Source: Lachnospiraceae bacterium UBA1729
Lineage (GTDB): Bacteria; Bacillota; Clostridia; Lachnospirales; Lachnospiraceae
Reading direction: 5' to 3'
Length of the DNA: 28,552 bases
Assembly: GCA_002315945.1 (NCBI GenBank)
Contig: DCIJ01000022.1
Location: 13,875 to 42,426 of the forward strand
Shown here: positions 23,416 through 28,552 of the stretch, in pieces
Layout of the letters: every line of letters begins with the position of its first letter
Position numbering within the stretch: position 1 is the stretch's first letter
Notes under the pieces: model-generated
The model's input: only the letters and a program-made list of their open reading frames with translations
Databases searched by the model: none
Told to the model about the DNA's origin: nothing
Translations under genes and position numbers: made by a program

Positions 23416-25620
23416 TTACATGTTGTCATATGGATTTCTGTATGGATTTCCATATCGTCCATTTTGTCCCTCATCCACAGGAGGAATCATCTGTCCATTT
23501 TCGTTCCAGCTTGGCCCACAGTGATTGTCATTCACTGTTTCCGCTGTATCTTCAGTCTCTGGTGCCTCTGGCACTTCAGCTTTTTCCTCAATTTCGGTCT
23601 GAACCTCTATATCATCAGTATCAGTATCATCATCTTCAATATCGACAGAATCGCCGAACTTCTTTCCACCATCTTCAGATACACCCCTGATTTCATTCAG
23701 GATACTCATGAATTCCTTACCGGTTATGGTTTCCTTCTTAATGAGGTATTTTGCCAGTTTATCCAATGCCCTTCTGTTGGACTTAAGAAGCTTGTAGGCT
23801 TCCTTGTAGCAGTCCTTAAGGATCTTCATTATCTCCTCATCTATACCTGCCGCAGTTACATCCGAACAGTTCATGACTGTTCTTCCATCAAGGTATTTAC
23901 TCTCAACAGATTCCAGACCGACCAGTCCAAATTTTTTACTCATACCGTACTGAGTAACCATTCTCCTTGCAATACTGGTTGCTTTCTCAATATCATTTGA
24001 TGCTCCGGTAGTAACTGTGTCAAATACCAGCTCTTCGGCCGCTCTTCCTCCCAGGAGTCCTACCAGCATATCATGAAGCTCTGCCTTGGTATTAAGATAT
24101 TTTTCTTCTTCCGGTACCTGCATAACATAACCAAGAGCTCCCATAGTTCTTGGCACAATTGTAATCTTCTGAACCGGTTCAGAATTTTTCTGAAGCGCAG
24201 CTATCAGTGCATGACCAACCTCATGGTAAGAAACAATCTTTCTTTCCTGAGGACTCATTATTCTGTCCTTCTTTTCTTTACCAACCAGAACCACTTCCAC
24301 AGCGCTGAAGAGATCCTTCTGATTCACTGCCTTTCTGCCTTCTTTAACAGCATTAATTGCAGCCTCATTTATCATGTTGGCCAGATCACTTCCCACTGCG
24401 CCACTGGTTGCCAGAGCAATAGCCTCCAAATCCACAGAATCATCCATCAGTACGTCCTTGGCATGTACCTTCAGTATCTCTACTCGACCCTTTAAATCCG
24501 GCTTATCTACTATTACACGTCTGTCAAATCGACCCGGACGCAGCAGCGCCTTGTCCAGTATCTCTGGTCTGTTGGTAGCCCCAAGAATCAGAATACCCTT
24601 TGATGTGTCAAAACCATCCATTTCTGACAGGAGCTGATTAAGCGTCTGCTCTCTTTCTTCGTTTCCACCACCATATTTTGAGTCTCTGCTTCGTCCAATA
24701 GCATCTATCTCATCAATAAAAATAATACATGGTGCATTCTTATTGGCTTCTTTAAACAGGTCTCGTACTCTGGATGCACCTACACCAACATACAGCTCAA
24801 TAAAATCCGATCCGGTCAGTGAAAAAAACGGAACATGTGCTTCTCCGGCAACTGCCTTGGCAAGCAGTGTTTTTCCTGTACCAGGAGGTCCAACTAACAA
24901 AGCACCCTTTGGCAGCTTTGCACCAATCTGCTGATACCTTCCAGGATTGTGCAGAAAATCTACAACCTCCTGCAAAGACTCTTTTGCCTCATCCTCTCCG
25001 GCCACATCAGCAAAAGTGACTCCTGTCTCTTTTTGCACATATACCTTGGCATTACTCTTTCCTACTCCGAATGGTCCGCCATTCCCACCCATCCTTTTAA
25101 ACAGGAATGAAAGCAGAATCCACATAACCACTATTGGCAGTACATATGTAAGCAGCATTGATATTATGAAGCTTGAATTGTCCGGAACGCTGCCTGACAC
25201 TTCAATACCCTTTTCCAGGAGTCTCTGGGTCAGTATGCTATCCTCTTCCACTTTGCCAGTAAAATATGTCATTTCTGAAAGCGGAGTAAAAATATTCTTG
25301 TTTGCCTGTGGAACCAGCGGAGTAATTACTATTCTGTCGGTCTCGATTACAACACTTTCCACCTGACCCATGTCAACCATTTTGAGAAATTCATTATATG
25401 GAATCTCGCGATTAGTAGCCGTATCCATCGCTCTCATAAAATAGCTAACAACTAAAAGTGTTACAAGGGCAACAATAAGGAATGCCATCCCATTCTTTTG
25501 TGGAGAATTACCTTTTCCGCCGGAATTACGATTTCCATCGGAATTATTGTGATTTCCACGATCATTTGAACCGCGTCTGCCGTCACCATTATTATATGGA
25601 TTAAAGTTTTCGTTACTCAT
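23416..25620 (-). CDS. ftsH: ATP-dependent zinc metalloprotease FtsH, long second copy
   Basis: 734 aa FtsH with the full core: TM1 about 45-63, extracytoplasmic domain 65-150, TM2 151-174, Walker A GPPGTGKT (244-251), Walker B IIFIDE (299-304), HEVGH (466-470) and TTGASNDIEKAT (537-548). It differs from the copy at 4508-6325 by a 44-residue Asn/Gly/Arg/Ser-rich N-terminal cytoplasmic tail before TM1, and a C-terminal tail of about 88 residues that is first acidic (IEDDDTDTDD) and then Gly/Asn/Pro/Tyr-rich. Monocistronic by appearance: its own promoter upstream and a terminator downstream. Confidence 0.96.
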   Translation of the reverse strand: MSNENFNPYNNGDGRRGSNDRGNHNNSDGNRNSGGKGNSPQKNGMAFLIVALVTLLVVSYFMRAMDTATNREIPYNEFLKMVDMGQVESVVIETDRIVITPLVPQANKNIFTPLSEMTYFTGKVEEDSILTQRLLEKGIEVSGSVPDNSSFIISMLLTYVLPIVVMWILLSFLFKRMGGNGGPFGVGKSNAKVYVQKETGVTFADVAGEDEAKESLQEVVDFLHNPGRYQQIGAKLPKGALLVGPPGTGKTLLAKAVAGEAHVPFFSLTGSDFIELYVGVGASRVRDLFKEANKNAPCIIFIDEIDAIGRSRDSKYGGGNEEREQTLNQLLSEMDGFDTSKGILILGATNRPEILDKALLRPGRFDRRVIVDKPDLKGRVEILKVHAKDVLMDDSVDLEAIALATSGAVGSDLANMINEAAINAVKEGRKAVNQKDLFSAVEVVLVGKEKKDRIMSPQERKIVSYHEVGHALIAALQKNSEPVQKITIVPRTMGALGYVMQVPEEEKYLNTKAELHDMLVGLLGGRAAEELVFDTVTTGASNDIEKATSIARRMVTQYGMSKKFGLVGLESVESKYLDGRTVMNCSDVTAAGIDEEIMKILKDCYKEAYKLLKSNRRALDKLAKYLIKKETITGKEFMSILNEIRGVSEDGGKKFGDSVDIEDDDTDTDDIEVQTEIEEKAEVPEAPETEDTAETVNDNHCGPSWNENGQMIPPVDEGQNGRYGNPYRNPYDNM

Positions 25621-25649
25621 TTATTAATGTTTTCCTACCTTAAAATTTT

Positions 25650-25684
25650 TTCTAGATTATATCTCAGATTACCCCAAAACTCAA
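25650..25684 (-). promoter_or_regulatory. Sigma-A promoter of the second ftsH
   Basis: On the minus strand TTGAGT (25684-25679), a 17-base spacer and a perfect TATAAT (25661-25656). Predicted start near 25650, giving a leader of about 30 bases with an AGGTAGG ribosome binding site. No heat-shock CIRCE-type repeat was seen here. Confidence 0.78.
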
Positions 25685-25781
25685 CGAAGGTCCCGAAATC
25701 TTAACCAAATTTACACATTTTTAATTTTTCCACGTAAGCGTCGTTAATCTGTATATTTTTTCGTAATTTTCTCGATTTTAA

Positions 25782-25798
25782 TTGTTCATTATGAACAA
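25782..25798. promoter_or_regulatory. 17-base perfect palindrome over the -35 box of the diguanylate cyclase promoter
   Basis: TTGTTCAT-T-ATGAACAA is an exact inverted repeat of 8 bases around one central base. Its first six bases are also the -35 box (TTGTTC) of the plus-strand promoter. Such symmetry at a -35 box is typical of an operator for a dimeric repressor. The regulator is not identified. Confidence 0.65.
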
Positions 25799-25810
25799 AG
25801 ATGCTATAAT
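25782..25810 (+). promoter_or_regulatory. Sigma-A promoter of the diguanylate cyclase gene
   Basis: TTGTTC (25782-25787), 17-base spacer, perfect TATAAT (25805-25810). The predicted start is near 25817, leaving about a 42-base leader before the ATG at 25859. Confidence 0.8.
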
Positions 25811-25829
25811 TCATTAATACTTATAGCAT
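25801..25829. promoter_or_regulatory. Inverted repeat flanking the start site of the diguanylate cyclase promoter
   Basis: ATGCTATAA (25801-25809) and TTATAGCAT (25821-25829) are exact 9-base inverted copies 11 bases apart. The left arm contains most of the -10 box and the predicted start lies between the arms, so only the right arm is transcribed. This fits a DNA operator better than an RNA hairpin. Part of the symmetry may simply reflect the TATAAT sequence. Confidence 0.5.
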
Positions 25830-25858
25830 AATTGATGCTTGTATTGTGGGAAGGAAAA

Positions 25859-26953
25859 ATGAGTGGACTTTTGTCAAAGTTTGTTAATTTGATAAACCGA
25901 GATGTTCAGTCAGAGAATGAGGTCAAGATGACTGCTGTTGTAGTTCGTGTCAATGCAGTTATCTGGGTCACATTCTTTTTGTTGTGTCTGCTTCTGGAAA
26001 TAGCCTCTGCTCATCCGGCACCAATTATTTTGTGTACAGCCGGACTTCTTTTATCTGTGCTGATTTTTGATTTAACCTATCAGAACAAGACCCGGATTGC
26101 TGCCATTATTTTGTTGGCCGCTATATTAAATCTGGCTTTCTTTTCCATATACTTCCACGGAGCATCACCATCCATTCTTAACATCACATTTATGTTTATT
26201 GTTATGTTATTTGTGATTGATTTTATTCCTCAGAAATATCGTTTCCTGGGGGTATTCCTTAGCATTGTTATTCGTTTCTTCTTTATATATTTCGCAGACA
26301 CTTATCCCTGTATATATCAGGATAGTGCTTCTGTGGCACGTATCAGAGAATTTCTATATTTACTGTTTTTTACTGCTCAGATTACCACAACGATTTATAT
26401 AGCAACAAAAGACTTCTCTGCCATGCAGCAGAAGCTGGTTGCGTATAATAATAAGCTGCATATGGCCGCCAGCATTGATCCCCTGACTGGCCTTAATAAT
26501 CGTAGAGCCATGATCGATTTAATGGCCAATGAAATTAAAGCTTACAAAAAGGGAGACATTTCTTCCTTATGTATTGCCATAGCTGACATTGATTTTTTCA
26601 AAAAAATCAACGACACCTATGGTCACAATGGTGGTGACTTTGTTTTGAAGGAACTGGCTTCTATTTTCCAGTCTTTTATGGTAAATAAGGGGCATGTAGC
26701 CAGATGGGGTGGTGAAGAATTCCTGTTTATCTTCCACAACATTAATGGTGATGATTCAATAATTTATCTGGACTCTCTCAGGAAAAAAGTATCTGAATAC
26801 GATTTTATCTTTGAGGAGACCGTAATTCACCTTACAATCAGTTCCGGTCTGACTGAGTTTGATTCACGCCATGATATGGATTCAAATGTAATGGATGCAG
26901 ACCAGAAGCTGTACCTGGCAAAGGCCCAGGGAAGGAATCGTGTAATATACTAA
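25859..26953 (+). CDS. Membrane-bound diguanylate cyclase (GGDEF protein)
   Basis: Makes the second messenger c-di-GMP from two GTP. 364 aa: about six transmembrane helices (residues about 29-185), then a GGDEF domain with DPLTGLNNRR (207-216), ADIDFFKKIND (242-252) and active-site GGEEF (284-288), so it should be active. The allosteric I-site RxxD expected just before GGEEF is absent (the region reads MVNKGHVARW), so no classical product inhibition. The ATG at 25859 is chosen for its GGAAGG site; an upstream in-frame TTG lies close to the predicted transcription start. It is followed after 13 bases by a CYTH gene. The N-terminal membrane region resembles no sensor domain I can name. Confidence 0.92.
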   Translation: MSGLLSKFVNLINRDVQSENEVKMTAVVVRVNAVIWVTFFLLCLLLEIASAHPAPIILCTAGLLLSVLIFDLTYQNKTRIAAIILLAAILNLAFFSIYFHGASPSILNITFMFIVMLFVIDFIPQKYRFLGVFLSIVIRFFFIYFADTYPCIYQDSASVARIREFLYLLFFTAQITTTIYIATKDFSAMQQKLVAYNNKLHMAASIDPLTGLNNRRAMIDLMANEIKAYKKGDISSLCIAIADIDFFKKINDTYGHNGGDFVLKELASIFQSFMVNKGHVARWGGEEFLFIFHNINGDDSIIYLDSLRKKVSEYDFIFEETVIHLTISSGLTEFDSRHDMDSNVMDADQKLYLAKAQGRNRVIY

Positions 26954-26966
26954 TTCGGAGAATTCT

Positions 26967-27446
26967 ATGGGTTTAGAAATTGAAAAAAAATATACTGTTA
27001 CTTCTATTCCTGATGACTTTGAATCATACCCCTGCAGACATATTGTTCAAGGGTATCTTTGTGTTGATCCGGTTGTCAGAGTGAGAAAGGACAATGATCA
27101 GTACTATCTGACTTATAAGGGGAAGGGCTTTGATATCAGGGAAGAATATAATCTCCCGTTAAATGCTTCGTCCTTTGAAAGTCTGATAAAAAAGTCAGAG
27201 GGCAATATCATTTCAAAAAAGAGATATTGTATTCCCTATTCCTATCTTTCTACATCCAATTCTCGTGAAGAGGTTACTATTGAATTGGATATTTTTGACG
27301 CACCCTTTTTAGGTCTGATTTTTGCTGAAGTAGAATTCAATTCAAAAAACCAGTCCGATGAATTTGTTCCACCTGACTGGTTTGATTTAGATGTTACCTT
27401 CGACAAGTCCTATTCCAACTCCAACATGGCTATGAGACCTTTATAG
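26967..27446 (+). CDS. CYTH-domain protein (class IV adenylate cyclase / triphosphatase family)
   Basis: 159 aa, a complete CYTH (triphosphate tunnel) domain. The ExExK motif EIEKK (4-8), VRVRK (37-41), LTYKGKG (about 48-54), KKRY, IELDIF and AEVEF supply the charged residues that line the tunnel and bind metal and triphosphate. Members hydrolyse thiamine triphosphate or inorganic triphosphate, or make cAMP; sequence does not decide. CGGAG lies 7 bases before the ATG, and the gene is probably cotranscribed with the diguanylate cyclase. It ends overlapping the convergent DUF1934 gene by 6 bases. Confidence 0.9.
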   Translation: MGLEIEKKYTVTSIPDDFESYPCRHIVQGYLCVDPVVRVRKDNDQYYLTYKGKGFDIREEYNLPLNASSFESLIKKSEGNIISKKRYCIPYSYLSTSNSREEVTIELDIFDAPFLGLIFAEVEFNSKNQSDEFVPPDWFDLDVTFDKSYSNSNMAMRPL

Positions 27447-27878
27447 TACTGCCTGGTCTCTGTTTTTTATCTCAACTGATATCTTACAGTCTGCCAGGTG
27501 CTCATAATTTACTTCCAAAGCATAGTCCACATCTACATTTATTTTATTTTCTGTTTCAATCACATTAATGTTATTTGTATCAATTCCAATAATTATATTT
27601 CCAAAAGGGGTCCTGTAGTCTGTCATATTCTTCTGGTTTTTCTCAAAAATCATATGAACATTAACTACTCCCTTTTTCATTAGGTCCAGACTATTTTCAT
27701 TCCACTTCATTTTGTTGGAAGTAATTTCAGAAAATCCTTCCATGGCTTCTTCAAACAACAGATAGTGTGAATTATTCTTTTTATAGTATTGCCCTGGCGT
27801 AATAGTTTCTATTTCACCCTGATCACCCTCGGGATCAAACTGCAATCCTTTTATTGATACTAATACGTCTCTATTCAA
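27441..27878 (-). CDS. YwiB-like DUF1934 beta-barrel protein
   Basis: 145 aa protein that resembles the YwiB/DUF1934 family, a small calycin-like beta-barrel of unknown role found across Firmicutes. Visible features are the N-terminal VSIKGLQ, the YYKKNNSHYLLFEE strand pair, a FGNIIIGIDTNNI turn and DVDYALEVNYEHLADCKISV at the end. It follows the GntR gene by 3 bases, so the two form one unit, and converges with the CYTH gene. Function is not inferred. Confidence 0.8.
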   Translation of the reverse strand: MNRDVLVSIKGLQFDPEGDQGEIETITPGQYYKKNNSHYLLFEEAMEGFSEITSNKMKWNENSLDLMKKGVVNVHMIFEKNQKNMTDYRTPFGNIIIGIDTNNINVIETENKINVDVDYALEVNYEHLADCKISVEIKNRDQAVL

Positions 27879-27881
27879 ACT

Positions 27882-28538
27882 TTACTCCTCAATCACCCTC
27901 AGGATGCTCTCCTCCTGATGATCAATATGCTCTTTCATGGCTGCACTGGCTACAGCCTTATTTCTTCCGGCTATTCCGTCAAATATTGCCTTGTGCTCTT
28001 CTCTTATTATCTTGTGCGCCTGTGTATCTTTTACGTATTCAAATCTGAATCTGTACATCTGCTCTCTTAGATTAGAAATCAGCTGTGCCAGGCGCAGATT
28101 ATCTGCAGCTTCAATTATTGCATCATGATAAGCCTCGTCAGCATAGCATATTTCAGTATACTCAGCTTTATCCAATGCCTCATTGAATGCATTCAATTTC
28201 TCTTCAATCTTTGAAATCGCCTCATCATTCGCTCTGTCACAGGCAAGTTCTATTGCAAGAATTTCCAGAGAACTTCTTACTTCCAAAACATCCTGAAGAC
28301 TTTTCCTGGTAATATTGGCTACTTCAGCACCTCTTCTTGGAACTATTATTACCAGTCCCTCTAGTTCCAGCTTTCTAATAGCTTCACGAATAGGAGTTCT
28401 GCTTACCCCCAGCGTCTCAGCCAACTTAATCTCCAGCAGTCTCTCGCCTGGTTTTAATTCTCCTGTGAGAATTTTCTTTCTCAGATATAAAAATACTGTA
28501 TCCCTCAGAGGTAGATACTCATCATTATAAATGTCCAT
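27882..28538 (-). CDS. GntR-family transcriptional regulator, FCD (FadR-like) type
   Basis: 218 aa. Winged helix-turn-helix at about 9-75 with the GntR signature (LAETLGVSRTPIREAIRKLE, 39-58), then an all-helical FCD ligand domain. The FCD metal ligands are recognisable as D134, H138, H182 and H204, so it probably binds a metal plus a small carboxylate. The ATG at 28538 has AAGGT upstream, close to the window edge. The target and ligand are unknown; its only partner here is the DUF1934 gene. Confidence 0.92.
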   Translation of the reverse strand: MDIYNDEYLPLRDTVFLYLRKKILTGELKPGERLLEIKLAETLGVSRTPIREAIRKLELEGLVIIVPRRGAEVANITRKSLQDVLEVRSSLEILAIELACDRANDEAISKIEEKLNAFNEALDKAEYTEICYADEAYHDAIIEAADNLRLAQLISNLREQMYRFRFEYVKDTQAHKIIREEHKAIFDGIAGRNKAVASAAMKEHIDHQEESILRVIEE

Positions 28539-28552
28539 TATTCTTTACCTTT

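Noticed and set aside
23464..24000. Plus-strand 178-codon open frame
   Set aside because: Antisense to the C-terminal tail and protease end of the second ftsH; no family features.
1..28552. CRISPR array, tRNA or rRNA genes
   Set aside because: No regularly spaced direct repeats and no tRNA or rRNA signature sequences were noticed on either strand.

Overview
The window looks like chromosomal DNA from a low-to-moderate GC Gram-positive of class Clostridia, most probably Lachnospiraceae (Butyrivibrio/Roseburia-like). The reasons are the gene order (tilS-hpt-ftsH; uvrC-hprK-glucokinase-murB), AGGAGG-type ribosome binding sites, sigma-A promoters, and protein styles typical of that family (FtsH, type IIb MurB, ROK glucokinase with a Cys-rich zinc motif). 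No rRNA or tRNA gene, insertion sequence, phage gene or CRISPR array was seen. No gene-free stretch exceeds 300 bases; the three largest gaps (1517-1734, 2777-3041, 25621-25858) are all regulatory.

Layout, read in the dominant direction (minus strand, right to left). At the right edge are a GntR/FCD regulator and a YwiB-like (DUF1934) protein. A plus-strand pair, a membrane diguanylate cyclase and a CYTH enzyme, converges on them. A divergent promoter region (25621-25858) separates this pair from a second ftsH paralogue, which is followed by a terminator and uvrC. From hprK (21388) down to pncB (3042), 18 minus-strand genes follow with gaps of a few bases or overlaps, with no internal terminator that I could see: hprK, glucokinase, murB, then twelve surface-glycan genes, then tilS, hpt, ftsH, pncB. 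The left end is the rplJ-rplL-rpoB cluster with an L10 leader attenuator and a separate rpoB promoter (rpoB runs off the left edge).

The accessory part is the glycan block (8209-18614). It has two halves. The first (legB, a CBS-linked nucleotidyltransferase like PtmE, a short-chain dehydrogenase, neuB/spsE, a WbqC-family protein, a PIG-L deacetylase, spsF-like and spsG/pseG-like genes) resembles a legionaminic-type nonulosonic acid pathway. It lacks the usual aminotransferase (LegC/SpsC) and N-acetyltransferase (LegH/SpsD), and carries a dehydrogenase, a deacetylase and WbqC instead. The second half (GtrII-like membrane protein, GtrB/DPM1-like glycosyltransferase, YdjC/ChbG-like deacetylase) looks like a lipid-linked hexosamine module for glycan decoration outside the membrane. 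That the whole block builds one unusual surface glycan is an inference. The block sits inside what is otherwise a housekeeping gene string for cell wall, sugar kinase, tRNA and purine functions.

The strongest candidates for something new are the altered nonulosonate pathway, the lipid-linked sugar deacetylase module, the overlap of a terminator with the rpoB promoter, and the double palindrome at the diguanylate cyclase promoter.
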